Source of the DNA: Henricia sp. BOLD:AAB3569
Lineage: Eukaryota; Echinodermata; Asteroidea; Spinulosida; Echinasteridae
Direction: 5' to 3'
DNA: 64,000 nt
Assembly: GCA_037783545.1 (NCBI GenBank)
Contig: JBBELK010000111.1
Location: 558,001-622,000, forward strand
In this document: positions 1 through 11,182 of the stretch, piece after piece
Layout: each line of letters opens with the position of its first letter
Numbering within the stretch: the stretch's first letter is position 1
Position numbers and translations under genes: made by a program
Notes under the pieces: model-generated
The model's input: the letters and a program-made list of their open reading frames with translations, nothing else
What the model was told of the DNA's origin: nothing
The model's database searches: none

Positions 1-33
1 AGCACAGGAACTCCACCAGGGACATCCAGCCCA

Positions 34-1070
34 GTGTCTCCATCGCCATCTTCTACATCTCGTCCTGCATCAGTAGCTCCGAAAATGGTGAGAATGAAAT
101 TTCCCACTTTCAGTGGAGACATCCGGGAATACAGGCGATTTAAGAAGCTATTCGTTCATTGTGCCACGGACTTGACAGAGATAGAATGTTTCTATCAGCT
201 AACCGAGTCGATGGCCAATACCAAAGAACGCAACAAGATAAAGGGTTGCATCAACGTGGAACGAGCTTGGCAAGTACTAGATGAGTGCTACGGAGATCAA
301 GACAGAGTCGTAGACAGCTTGCTAAGGGATCTGGAGAATTTAAAGCCATATGAGTTCAAGGGAAAGAGTAACCTTGCTGCCATGAGTCGCTTTGTCCAAA
401 CGCTCCAGACCTTTGAGACTCAAGCTGAAGCCGTTGGTCTATCTGGAGAGCTGAACAGCAAGATAATGTTGAGTCAGATTAAGCAGAAGCTACCAGAGGA
501 TCATCGCATCGCCTACTATAAGAGTGTGCGAGACGACAACACTGATGACTCCCTTACCGGCCTCGTCAAATGGCTATACAGTCAGTTGTTGCTGATGGAG
601 AAGGCAAATAAGCCTGTCAGCATGGACAGTACGCCTTCAGCTCCTCCATCATTTCGAAACAGAATGACCAAGTCTGCGAATGCAGCCGCGATCAGCTCAT
701 CGGGAATGCAGTCGGGAATGCCTAAGTGTGCGCTACACACTTCCTCCAAGACGCATTTCCTGAAGACTTGCAACCAATTCAGAAGCATGTCTCAGAAGGA
801 GAAATACGACATCATGAGGAAGAACCACATTTGCTTCCGCTGTGGACACAATAATTGCGTAGCAGGCAAGGCCCCACGTGATCATAACTCTTGTCAGTTT
901 GTTGCCCCTTGTCGGGTTCAAACGTGTGGCAGCGATTCCCATTTTACAGCCATCTGCCCTGTCCTGTATGGAGAGGGGAATCAGGGTTCTTCAAGCCGTC
1001 TTAACAGCAAAGCAGAACCGTTCCGCCCAACCAGCAGTTCTGTAAACGTGACAACTATCACCACCGATGA
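34..1070 (+). CDS. BEL/Pao gag-like region
   Basis: The N-terminal part of the element's polyprotein. It carries a DUF1759-type capsid-like domain (about nt 90-600; conserved words KFPTFSGD and AWQVLDECYG), a Ser/Pro-rich linker, and a Cys/His-rich stretch at about nt 825-960 (CFRCGHNNC, then CRVQTCGSDSHFTAICP) that matches the knuckles of this family. Known role: RNA packaging and particle assembly in the cytoplasm. The first ATG, at 34, may not be the true start, because the element continues to the left of the window. Confidence 0.8.
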
Positions 1071-1079
1071 CAAATGTAA

Positions 1080-4000
1080 ACTACAAGGCACCCTACCAAC
1101 TGTCATGGGTTATCTCCGTCGTGGTAACAGCCGTCATCTGGTACGCATCCTGCTGGACGGCGGTAGCCAAGCATCACTTCTGAGAGGAGGGATCTTCCCG
1201 AGAACGGATGAAGACCTGTATCAAGACCATGACCTTACTCTCGTTGGCGGCAACAAGATCTCCAAGAAGTTACGCATGTTAGACTGTTACATCGAAGACA
1301 TACAAGGAAGCTGGTCATGTCCTTTCGGCTGGTTTATCCAGGGGGGACGATCTACAAGCTCAAAGTCACTGCTGAATTACTTAAACATCTCTGCTATCGG
1401 ACCATTAGAAGAGTTCATTGGTCTCGAAACTGTGGGTCTGGAACCAAGAAGATGCAAGTGTTCTGCAGACTTCATGAACAAGAACGCAACAGACTCCATG
1501 CAGCGAAGTGTAACCCAACTTCCAGACGGGTCCTACGAGATCCAACTGCCATGGAAGAAATCACCTGATGACCTACCTGACAATTACAACTATGCTGTCA
1601 AAAGACTGAAGAGTCTCGAAAGCCAGTTCAGCAAAAGACCCCAGAAGTGGGAAGTATACTGTACCCAGATGAGTGACCAATTGAAGAGAGGCGTTTCTCG
1701 ACATGTTACTGAAAAGGAGCTGCAACAAGACAGGGAAACTGGCAAGAAGATGTGGTTCCTGCCACACTTTGCGGTCACCAAGGATTCAACGACAACTCCA
1801 GTCAGAGTGGTGTACGACGCGAAGGCAAGATACCAGGGTCACTCGCTCAACGATTATCTCATGAAGGGTGAGAACATAAATTCTGACCTGTTCAACGTCG
1901 CATTGCGGTTCCGAGAAAACGAAGTGGGTGTGATCGCAGATGTCAGCAAGATGTTTCAAGCCATCAAGATCAGTCCAAACGATGCTCGTTTTCACAGATT
2001 TGTGTTTCGAGAAAACCCCAGTCACCCCATCCAGGTGTACGAGTTAACCACTGTTACCTTCGGAGACAAGCCTTCCCCAGCTGCTGCCATCGTCACCCTC
2101 AGGCATGTAGTGGCTGAGCATGCAGCAGATGACAATCAGCTTAACAGAGTAGTTACGGACCAGTTCTACATGGATGACTTAAACGAATCCGTAGTTGACG
2201 CCAACGATGCCCTAAAGTTGAAGTCCAAAATCACTGATACACTCAAAAAGGGTAACTTCGCCATTAGGAAATGGCAATCGAACATCGAGAAAGTTTGCGA
2301 CAAGACAGAAGACACAAAGGTTGCCACTGCCTTGGGCACCAAGTGGGATCTTGTGAAGGACACCTTGAAAGTCAAACAGGTGAAGCCAGCTCAGGACATC
2401 CCGACTAAGCGCAACATTCTAGGACACGCAGCATCGTACTATGATGTCTTCGGCATGCTGTCTGGGATCCTTGTTCGTCCGAAAATTCTTCTGCAGAAAT
2501 TATGGCAGCTGAATCTTGACTGGGACACCCCCCTCAACGAGAAATCCGAGCTCTGTACCATGTTAGATGGTATCTACAGAGCCCTTGAAGAGACATCAAG
2601 TATTGAAATCCCAAGGTGCCTGATTCCAGAGCCATATAGGGGGATGAGACCCTTACCTGAAGTATCCCTACACGGTGCAAGTGACGCATCTGAAGATGCC
2701 ATGGGAATGGGAGTTTGGCTGAGATGGTCCCTACCTGAAGATGCAGAGGCCCATTTGTCATTTGTTTGTGCACGAGGCAGGGTGACACCGCTGAAGCAGA
2801 CAAGCATACCGCGAAAAGAACTCCAAGCTATCCTCCTGCTGTCTAGGTTAATGCTCACTGTGAAGAACGCTCTGCGGTTCAACATAGCCTACTCAAAGAT
2901 TTGGACAGACAGCATGACTGCCAATCCAAGTCATTCCGTTCTTACGTCGCTTATCGAGTGGGCGAGATCACAACAGAGTTTGACCCCATCAAGGATATCG
3001 CATACGTGCCATCAGAGCAGAACGTCATCGACATAGTTTCTAGAGGAGGTACCGCTACTGACATGAAGCGTGTCATCGCGGGACCCGAGTACTTGAAGCT
3101 GCCTCCAGAATCCTGGCCAAAAACACCAGAGAATATCCCAGTTGGCCCGAAAGATGAAGAGGTGAAAACATTCCACGTCCGAAACGCCAAAACCCTGGCA
3201 CTCAGAGTCAATGCTGTGCAAAAGCCTTTCCCGATTATCGACGCCACCAAGTTCTCCAGTTGGCCTAAGCTGAAGATGGTAACGGCTAGAGTGCTTTCCT
3301 TGAAATAAATCCCCAAGAAGCTGTGGCTGAAGCAGCTCACCCAGCAGATCTCTCAGTGGCCTTCTTCAAAGCTGATCAAAGAAGCCGAATTGTATTGGAT
3401 ACGACAAGCACAGAAAGATATCAACTTCCAGGATCCTAACATCTTGAAGCTTGATCCTTTCTTTGACGAGGATGACCAAGTGTACCGTGTTGGCGGACGT
3501 ATCGGCAGAGCACCACTGTCCTACGACATTCGACATCCATATCTTCTTCCCAAGAAGAGCCACATCAGTCTCCTGATCGTACGTAACAGACATACACATG
3601 CCCTTCATGGAGGTCACCTGAGAACTGCAACCGAAGTCAGGAAGAACTACTGGATTGTCGGTGACATTAACCTGTCCAAGTACGTCGTGCACGAGTGCAT
3701 CATATGCAGGAAGTACAGAGGGAAGCCAATCAAACAGAAGATGGCTGACTTGCCAGAGTTCAGAGTCAATCCTTGTTCACCGCCCTTCCAGACTACACTG
3801 GTGGACTACCTTGGACCTGTAAACGTGAAGCTGAACAGAAACACCACGACCAAGGGCTACTGTGCCGTGTTTACATGTGCAGTGACAAGAGCTGTGCACT
3901 TGACCTGCGTCCAAGATCAGTCAACACCGGCATTCCTACAGGCTCTTGAACGGTTTGTCAGCATCAGGGGAGCACCTTCCTTGTTGGTCAGTGACAACGG

Positions 4001-4697
4001 TACCTGCTTCAGAGGAGCCGACAACACCATCAACGAGCTGAACCTAAAGCTGGACCAGACTCAACTTAAGGAACACTGCCAACGGTACAACGTTCAGTGG
4101 AGATTCGGGCCTCCAGGAGGACCCCATCACCAGGGAGCTGTCGAACGCATGGTTCAAGAAGTCAAGAAAGGGATGAGGCACCTGGTTAAAGCGGATCGTC
4201 TGACATTTGTTGAATGGGAGACTATTTTCAGCCAGATATCCGGGCTCATCAATAGTCGACCCTTGACCGTGAAGTCGTCGTCACCACTGGACCACCCACC
4301 AGTGACACCGAATCACTTCTTGATTGGAAGAGGTGATTTACCTTGCCCCGAAGTCCCATGTGAAGACTACGGCGGAAACCTACGAAAACGCAGAGAGCTT
4401 TGTAACGCTATGGTAGATGGGTTCTGGCGACGCTGGATGGACTGCATCCATAAGCTCTCACCGCGCCAAAAGTGGAAACAGTCAGCCGAAAGCCTACAGG
4501 AGAGAGACATCGTTCTTGTAATTGGCGAGAACAAAAAGCGCGGTTCCTGGAAGATGGCTGAAATTGTTAACGTCTTTCCAGGAAAGGATGACCTCGTTAG
4601 AGTCGTCGACATCAAGTTCGCCAATGGCACGACGGCTACTAGACCCGTGACGAAGCTCATACTCCTGATGAAGAAGTCGGAACGCTCAGATATCTAG
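1080..4697 (+). CDS. BEL/Pao pol region (protease, RT, RNase H, integrase)
   Basis: The protease-like block lies at about nt 1110-1530 (LLDGGSQASLL). The reverse transcriptase lies at about nt 1650-2400, with VRVVYDAKA, ADVSKMFQAI and the catalytic YMDD box near nt 2167. The RNase H-like block is near nt 2640-3050. The integrase is at about nt 3540-4690, with a zinc-binding HGGH...CIICRKY unit, SDNGTCFRG and PHHQGAVERMV, followed by a DUF5641-like C-terminus. These are established BEL/Pao pol domains. The coding region is broken in about two places and is best read as a fossil. The translations are clear enough that the family assignment is secure. Confidence 0.85.
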
Positions 4698-4830
4698 CAA
4701 TTCGAGTATAGCGCATAGGTGTACCGAACGCTGCCCAGTTTATGCCTGTATCCAGACTGCCTTTGGATACTTTTTTTGCATCATTGTTCATTTTTTTTGG
4801 TGACATTCCGTCACTTTTGGGGGAATGGGA

Positions 4831-5060
4831 TGTCATGACATGACATGTTATTTCTCTTTGCTTAACGAGAAGCACTGCGAAATCTTATTTGCGCCCTGTG
4901 CGGAGACTAGGCTCAGCGACACGAGGCTATAGAGCGCGCCATGTGCGAATAGTAGTCAATCGGACACAAGATCGTAAAACATCAGCCTGCGGTTGATTTT
5001 TAGCCTTCCTTTTCGTGCATTTTTGTCCGGAAAACAAGGTATGTTTAGATTTGCATTACA
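4831..5060 (+). repeat. Probable 3' LTR of the BEL/Pao element
   Basis: Directly after a purine tract (4821-4830, GGGAATGGGA) the sequence begins TGTCATGACATG. A plausible end with terminal CA is at 5060 (GCATTACA). About 230 bp would suit a short BEL LTR. The 5' partner is outside the window, so the right boundary is a guess. Confidence 0.35.
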
Positions 5061-5090
5061 CGGGCCGCTCCGCCCATAAACTAACCTATG

Positions 5091-5107
5091 TCGCCCTCTG
5101 TTGACGG
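5091..5107 (-). promoter_or_regulatory. CTCF-like motif, weak
   Basis: The minus strand reads CCGTCAACAGAGGGCGA, an imperfect match to the animal CTCF core CCASYAGRKGGCRS. It lies about 200 bp upstream of the 992-codon ORF. This is a motif match only. Confidence 0.15.
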
Positions 5108-5303
5108 CTTGGTGCAACATAGCCGGGTACTATTTTTGCGCGCGAGCAGTGTAGCTATTCTGCAAGGGGAAATGGGTACCCAACTCACTGGTTGTCAAAA
5201 CAAGTTGTGCGTCGCGCGCGCTACGTCACAGAGTTAGCGTTATTCATCGCCAAGTTCTTGAGATTCCAGCTGTCATCGGAAGAGGTAATCAAGTTTTCCA
5301 GCC

Positions 5304-8282
5304 ATGTCTACCACGAGGAAGTATTGTTGTGTTTGTAAAACTCGCACCAGCTCTAGGTTTTATTGCTCGGGGTTATTTGGGAGTGATTTAAAGTTGTGTT
5401 TTTTGTTGAAAGAGGAACGGGAAGGGCATTTGTGCGGGTCGTGTAAAAATTGCGTTGTCAATTTCAAAGCCGACAACACAAAAACATTCGAGGATCGCGT
5501 AGACACTAAAGGCAAATTTGGAGGTGTAAGTGGACATCGTAGGATCGGTGGCAAACAAGACTGTACTAGCGAAGTAGGCCTAGATCAAGACAATTTGTCT
5601 GAAACTGAATGCACTGCACATGCTGCTGGGAGCACTAGCAAAGAAGGAAATGACACCGAAGCACATGACACTTCCACCTCCAAGGTCGAGATTCAGTTGA
5701 AAAAAGAGTTAGACAAAATGTGTGAAAAATCTAGGGTTCAAGAAACTGAATTAGACACTTCCAAAAACGAATGTCAAAAGCTAGAGGAAGAAATTAACAG
5801 GCTCCGTAGGTTTGAAAATGTTCTTAAGGAAGAGTTGGGGATTGACAGCTCTTTCAAATCACATCAACTGAAAAATTCTGCGCTGCAGCACATTGTGGAA
5901 ACTAGTTCCGATCAAAATGTCATCAAAGTAGTCCGTGGCGGAAGACCAAAACATTACATTTATGTTCCGGTGGCCGGCGTTGGCAGCTCAAAATGCTGTC
6001 AACAAACACTTATAAACAGAAGCAAAATCATGGAAAAAATTGAGAAAGCCGTTGCAAGCGGCACACTTACTGAAAGTGTTGATACCTCCTCACGTTCACA
6101 GTGTTCATCTAGGCCTCTCGTAACTTCCGAAATACCACTACCATCTCAAACTAATGTTTCTCAAGATGTTGTTGCTCAAAGATGCGCAAATATCAAAAGG
6201 CAAAAGGAAGAATACGCAACAGCATCTAAGTCTGCAGGCCTCAACGTATGCACACAATTCTCTAGGAAAACAATCGATGGGTTACGGAGCATTATGCCGG
6301 AAACTATGTGGTCACTGTTAAAAAGAACAATAGAAAATGAGACCGGTACTAAGGTTTTTGGGACCCGCGAAGAAATGCGTTCGTCGGCAACTCTCGTGCA
6401 CAAATACGAGTACGGTACATTTGAAAGTGAACGCGGCGAAACGGTTCATTTTACCAGGATTGTAGATCTTGAGCAACTCATTTCTGACACGGTTCATGAA
6501 CTTGAAGAAACGAATCAAATCAGTGAAAGCTTTCACGACACATTGTGGCTTCACGCGTCTGGTGACAAAGGCGGTAAAAGTACAAAACTTGTCCTTCAGA
6601 TTTTGAATGGTCAAGATCGTCAGTCAGTCCGATCGTTGAAGTTGCTTGGCATTTTCGAAGGAGCGCAAGACAATCGCCATAATGTCGAGAAAGCTTTTGG
6701 GCCTGTCTTCGATGAGTTGCTCAGGATCTCGGAGAACATTGAAAAATTACAGATCGCCAAGCTAGAAATTAGTGAAATCATGTACACAGATGAGATGTTA
6801 AGCTCAGTTAAGGACACTCTGGAATTCACTCCTCTAAATGAACTCGATCATGAAAATAGGTATATCAGTTCAAAATGCAAGCACTGCCAAGAGGCAATTT
6901 GTCATAGTGAATTTAAGAACAAGCAACAGTGTCCCACTTCCGCACACGACCAAAGCATATACACAAAATGTAGGCTAACATGGGGTGGAGATTGGGAATG
7001 GCTTGCAAAAATTCTGGGAGTAACCGGACCGAACGGTTATCACTTCTGTCCACATTGTATGGCAAGTTTAAATGACCTCAAAAAGGGACAGCCACATTCT
7101 ATGCATGTACTAGGGGAAACATTCTTCACCGAAAAAAGAAACCTGTCAACTTGCCACGCAAAAGCTAAAGAGTTCGCAAAATCCGGCGCCAAAAAAGAAA
7201 CCGCAAAAAAGTTTGACAATTGCATTCAAGCTCCTTTAATTGGAACTCGAGGTATGGTTATTGAAAAGGTCAGCGTCAGCCCACTACACATAAGTCTAGG
7301 TTTAGGGTTACAGTTAGTCGAGATTGTTGAAGAAAATGCAAAGGTGCTAGACAAAGAAGTTCTTGAAAACAATGGGATTTATAATGAACACATAAAAGTC
7401 TTGTATTCACATGTAGCAGACATCAAAAGGGAATATGATCAGTTAAGTGAAACTAAGCACGCAAGCGAGCATGAGTTGGAAGCGAAACGTGACCACGTTC
7501 ACAGCATTCAGGTTGAAAACCAGGAACATTTCGAGAAATGTGGGGGGAAATACACAAATAACAGAGTGTTGGCAAGGGAATCGCGGAAACATGTTCAGGA
7601 ACTTAACTCGGAAATCAAACAAATTGGTAAAACCATTGACGAAATTGAACGCAACATGAGGGACAGTAGAAAAATGCAAGCTAAAATGCAAAAAGAAATT
7701 TCTGATGCAACAGGTCCATTCGTAAACAGATTTAACACAGTCTTAAAAGAGCTAGGTGTAAGGAAACAGTCTTATCATGGTGGATCACTCATAGGCCCCG
7801 ACATAAACGTAGTATTGAGGGTCGCAAATTTCTCTAAATTGGCTGAAATATTTCTTCCACTTGTGATTAATACAACTGCAGACTTTAAGACATTTGGCTC
7901 CGAAGAACTTGTAAATAAAATTAAACTGGTGTTTCAGAAATTCAAATCTTGCTACGAGCTGTACACAGCAAACCGGTTACTCTGCAAACATGAAGTTGAG
8001 CTCTTAGCAATACGCTGTTCAGAGTTTGGTTCTTGGTTTCCTCTCAACTTTCCAAATGCCAACATCAAACGCAAATTTCATCTACTGACAGTTGAAGTTC
8101 CTCGCCAAGCGAGGACTCTAGGTACAATTGGCATGATGGCTGAACAGGCTACTGAAAGTATTCATGCGTACATAAACAAACTGGAACGCATGTTTTGCAC
8201 AGTTCGTGAACCTGCGAAACGACAAAAACTTCTGTTCAGCCAGCATGCCAACTACAGCTCCCCATACCTGCATCTCAGCTGA
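5304..8282 (+). CDS. Intronless 992-aa transposase-like protein of unknown function
   Basis: An uninterrupted 992-codon ORF starting at ATG 5304 (context GCCATGTC). The N-terminus is cysteine-rich (C8, C9, C11, C21, C32, C44, C47, C50), probably zinc-binding. A coiled coil spans about residues 128-176 and a longer one about 695-800. Between them are SGDKGGKST (D421), GILGIFEGAQ-like text, WGGDWEW (D563), GVTGPNGYHFCPHC (C582, C585) and VSPLHISLGLG. Near the C-terminus is AEQATESIHAYIN (E947, E951). From memory, GD...G..G...CxxC followed by a late E.TESIH box recurs in large uncharacterised protein families of cnidarians, nematodes and marine deuterostomes. A D-D-E nuclease is an inference. 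The gene follows the BEL 3' end after 243 bp of unassigned DNA. No terminal inverted repeats bracket it. AATAAA words lie at 8393 and 8551. It could be a transposase or a domesticated gene. Confidence 0.7.
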   Translation: MSTTRKYCCVCKTRTSSRFYCSGLFGSDLKLCFLLKEEREGHLCGSCKNCVVNFKADNTKTFEDRVDTKGKFGGVSGHRRIGGKQDCTSEVGLDQDNLSETECTAHAAGSTSKEGNDTEAHDTSTSKVEIQLKKELDKMCEKSRVQETELDTSKNECQKLEEEINRLRRFENVLKEELGIDSSFKSHQLKNSALQHIVETSSDQNVIKVVRGGRPKHYIYVPVAGVGSSKCCQQTLINRSKIMEKIEKAVASGTLTESVDTSSRSQCSSRPLVTSEIPLPSQTNVSQDVVAQRCANIKRQKEEYATASKSAGLNVCTQFSRKTIDGLRSIMPETMWSLLKRTIENETGTKVFGTREEMRSSATLVHKYEYGTFESERGETVHFTRIVDLEQLISDTVHELEETNQISESFHDTLWLHASGDKGGKSTKLVLQILNGQDRQSVRSLKLLGIFEGAQDNRHNVEKAFGPVFDELLRISENIEKLQIAKLEISEIMYTDEMLSSVKDTLEFTPLNELDHENRYISSKCKHCQEAICHSEFKNKQQCPTSAHDQSIYTKCRLTWGGDWEWLAKILGVTGPNGYHFCPHCMASLNDLKKGQPHSMHVLGETFFTEKRNLSTCHAKAKEFAKSGAKKETAKKFDNCIQAPLIGTRGMVIEKVSVSPLHISLGLGLQLVEIVEENAKVLDKEVLENNGIYNEHIKVLYSHVADIKREYDQLSETKHASEHELEAKRDHVHSIQVENQEHFEKCGGKYTNNRVLARESRKHVQELNSEIKQIGKTIDEIERNMRDSRKMQAKMQKEISDATGPFVNRFNTVLKELGVRKQSYHGGSLIGPDINVVLRVANFSKLAEIFLPLVINTTADFKTFGSEELVNKIKLVFQKFKSCYELYTANRLLCKHEVELLAIRCSEFGSWFPLNFPNANIKRKFHLLTVEVPRQARTLGTIGMMAEQATESIHAYINKLERMFCTVREPAKRQKLLFSQHANYSSPYLHLS

Positions 8283-8305
8283 ATACCGGTATCTAAGATA
8301 TTGTA

Positions 8306-8476
8306 CAGTCAAACCCTGTTAATAAGACATGTAAGTGGTCCTTCGAACTTAGCCTACAAGATTTATGTGGCTGGATAATCTGCTATCAACAGGAATAAAG
8401 TAACAAACTGACAAACAAATTGTCCTTGTGAACAGAATGTTATCTTAACAGTGCTCTTATTATCAAGGTTTGACTG
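8306..8476. mobile_element. pogo/Tc1-like MITE with TA target duplication
   Basis: The terminal inverted repeats CAGTCAAACCCTGTTAATA and TATTATCAAGGTTTGACTG face each other over 171 bp, flanked by TA on both sides (8304-8305 and 8477-8478). CAGT-type ends with TA duplications are typical of pogo/Tigger-like DNA transposons. It has no coding capacity and lies just past the 992-codon ORF. Confidence 0.7.
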
Positions 8477-8854
8477 TATTGCAGCATCTTTCAGTTTCCA
8501 CTTGAAGAAATTATATAAGGACTAATTTTGGAGAGCTGCTGCAGCACAAATAAATATAGGATAAAACAAAAAAAAGACCATTTAACCAACGAATATTAAA
8601 TATGATGCAAACTGATAAGTTGCAGAAAATTTTGGCAGGTTTCGTGTTTAAAAGGCGACGTAAAATTGTTTACACATTGGAAAGCATGTGCATTTTGTCT
8701 AGAATGAGCCAAATGTAGTGGCAAGTCTTGGGGTATCCAGTTGCCATTTACTCAATGCCATTTTAAACAAATTGCACTATGCAGCAAAGAATATTGCACC
8801 ACCTATAGCCAAGCCGATTTATAACTCATCCTGGGAACAAAATAATAATGTTTC

Positions 8855-9170
8855 GGATTGAAGTTCCTCTTTCCCATCTTAATTTTAAAAGGTTTTCTCT
8901 CTTTGGAGCAGCTGCTCGAACAATCGAGACATGGTGTATGCCACTGCTCCGGTGAGAAGATTCTTTACTTTTGGGGTTCACCAACTTGTAAATATCTAAT
9001 CTTGTAAATAATGGATTGAAGTTCCTCTTTCCCATCTTAATTTTAAAAGGTTTTCTCTCTTTGGAGCAGCTGCTCGAACAATCGAGACATGGTGTATGCC
9101 ACTGCTCCGGTGAGAAGATTCTTTACTTTTGGGGTTCACCAACTTGTAAATATCTAATCTTGTAAATAAT
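8855..9170. repeat. Tandem duplication, 2 x 158 bp
   Basis: 8855-9012 and 9013-9170 are almost identical direct copies (GGATTGAAGTTCCTCTTTCC through AATCTTGTAAATAAT). An A-rich stretch (9171-9231) follows. The near identity implies a recent event. No coding signal was seen. Confidence 0.9.
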
Positions 9171-9496
9171 GTTATTAAAAAAAACCAAAAAAACCAAAAA
9201 AAAATAAAAAAAAAAAAACCAAAAAAAATGTTTGTTTAAATGTTGTTGTCGCTTGTTCCAATAACGCAATGATGAATGTGAGACAGGTTGCCAAAGGACG
9301 GGCGGTGATAAACTAAAACCCTGATTCAGCTCTGAAAAAGCTGTTGCTGCTGCGCAGCATGATGCAGGGATGCTACATGTACATGTAGTATACGGCAACT
9401 TTACTCTGCAACTCTGAGCGTTCATGGGCATTCCGATGATGTAATGAGTTTGTAAATGTACAGTAAACCTTCCATACTGTTAACGAACAGCATATA

Positions 9497-9745
9497 CAGC
9501 CTTGGAAAAAATTATTGGACCACCTATGTCTTGAGGTGTCTTAGACAATAGTCATTAGCTCAGGAGGCTTACATGTACATGGCATCAAATATTGCTATAA
9601 GACTCCTTAAACTGATAAAGGCACACGTGCCACATTTGTGCCACGAAATAAGCAGCTCCATGCCTTTGCTATGGAGCTGTGTATTGCGTCGCCTTTAAGT
9701 ACTTTTTCTGATGGCAGGTTGTAGGTGGTCCAATAATTTTAGACC
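9497..9745. mobile_element. Tc1/mariner-like MITE
   Basis: The left end, CAGCCTTGGAAAAAATTATT followed by GGACCACCTA, is mirrored by TAGGTGGTCCAATAATTTT at about 9722-9741. The element is about 250 bp, with TA next to the left end (9495-9496). The right terminus is partly decayed. It is non-coding. Confidence 0.55.
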
Positions 9746-10761
9746 ACATTCACATTATTAGGAAATTGCTTCGGTCAACATAAAAATTTGATGAAGATTC
9801 CATGATGATTTGACAAAAACATTTCCTATAATGTGAACGCATGCATCTTCATTCGACGAACACTAGACTCTTCCTTCACTGAAGCAAAATTACTTTATTT
9901 GACGAGGCAATCATTTAAAGGCGCTTGTCCAGATTTTCCAGGAAATGGATTTTGTTTTAACGTACCGTAAAAACTATATAAGATACCATCCATTGGAAGA
10001 AAACAATCTCCAAATACTGCACTACTTCAAGGAACCGAATAATCTCAAATATTGGGGGGGCGGGGAAATGTCTGGACATGCTCCTTTAATTGGTGGATCA
10101 CACGGGGTACGGGTGCGGCGGGCAGCTACTTGAGACACCAAGTTTTTTTAACCATCACCTGATGAAGGCCTAAAGCTTCATGGTAGAAACATCACAAGTC
10201 CGCACTGCTACATGTTGAGAGATGGCAGAATAGTACTTTATACTTACTCCGACGAAAAGATTTGGCAGACACGGTGACTTGTACTCATGCACATCAAGCG
10301 TCAATCGTCTTGCAAGCCTTTTTTTGCTGCGTTGCTTTTTGTGTCAGATGACACTTGATGTGCATGTGCGACTAAAAATTTCGAAAAGAGAATTTCAATT
10401 TTGAAATAATTCTGTTTATTGGTTGCTACTTTAATATTCTCGGTATAAATTTAATGACTTAATTTTAAATAATAACCACCAAAATTTTAAAGGGAAGTGA
10501 TTTTAGGAGTGAAAAATATTTAACAATTTCCTTGAAAATAAAACTGTTTTCCTGTCCTGTTGCATAGACTTAGCACACAGCGGCAGTGGCGACTAGTAAA
10601 CAGAATTCATACCCAGAATTTTGCTTTGCAAAAATTTCAGAATTGTCTCGTACGTTTTGAACAGGAGATTTAATTATAATAAGTATATAGACCCCCACCC
10701 TGGCCTGGGGCCGGCAACGCAAGGTGGGGAAAAACAACTGAGAATCGCACACTTAAAGAAC

Positions 10762-11182
10762 AATTACGGTATTTTTGTTAGTTTATGCCACAACTCGAAT
10801 TTAAGGAAAATAATTATTGGAATCGATAGCTTGGACGATTTTAGAATAGGAATACCTACATGCAATTCCGTCGCAAAGGCTTAGTTTTTTAGAGAAAAAT
10901 CAGAATATTGCATATTAATGCACGCGAAGCGGATGGCCAACCATCGGATCAACCATCACGCGCACCCCCTCTTTCTAAACACACTGCCTCGGCCGGCAGC
11001 AGTTTCACACATTTTTGTATGGAGGCGGGCGTGACAAAAACACATAATTTTCATGGAAATGCAACATTTGCGACGGAAATGTCAATGGAAAAGGTATTTC
11101 AAAATCATCCAAGCTATCCATTCCAATAATTATTTTCCTTAAATTCGAGTTGTGGCATAAACTAAAAAAATACCAAAATTAC
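10762..11182. repeat. Foldback (inverted repeat) element, about 420 bp
   Basis: GGTATTTTTGTTAGTTTATG...CCACAACTCGAATTTAAGG (from 10768) returns as its reverse complement ending at 11174 (CCTTAAATTCGAGTTGTGG, then CATAAACT...). The inner arms also pair imperfectly (TTCCGTCGCAAA with TTTGCGACGGAA). The short ORFs inside are products of the palindrome. Confidence 0.75.

Larger units (their letters stand above)
1..5060 (+). mobile_element. BEL/Pao LTR retroelement, 3' portion (fossil)
   Basis: A long gag-pol coding region of the BEL/Pao type runs from the left edge to about 4697, followed by a purine-rich tract (4821-4830) and a probable 3' LTR. The 5' LTR lies outside the window. The order is gag (DUF1759-like), zinc knuckles, aspartic protease (DUF1758-like), reverse transcriptase, RNase H and integrase with a DUF5641-like tail, which is the order known for BEL/Pao. 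The copy is broken, with about two interruptions in pol, but all domains are still easily read, so it is probably fairly young. No envelope-like region is seen. Confidence 0.9.

Noticed and set aside
582-4660. Antisense ORFs across the BEL/Pao element
   Set aside because: All overlap the clearly coding plus strand and carry no domain of their own.
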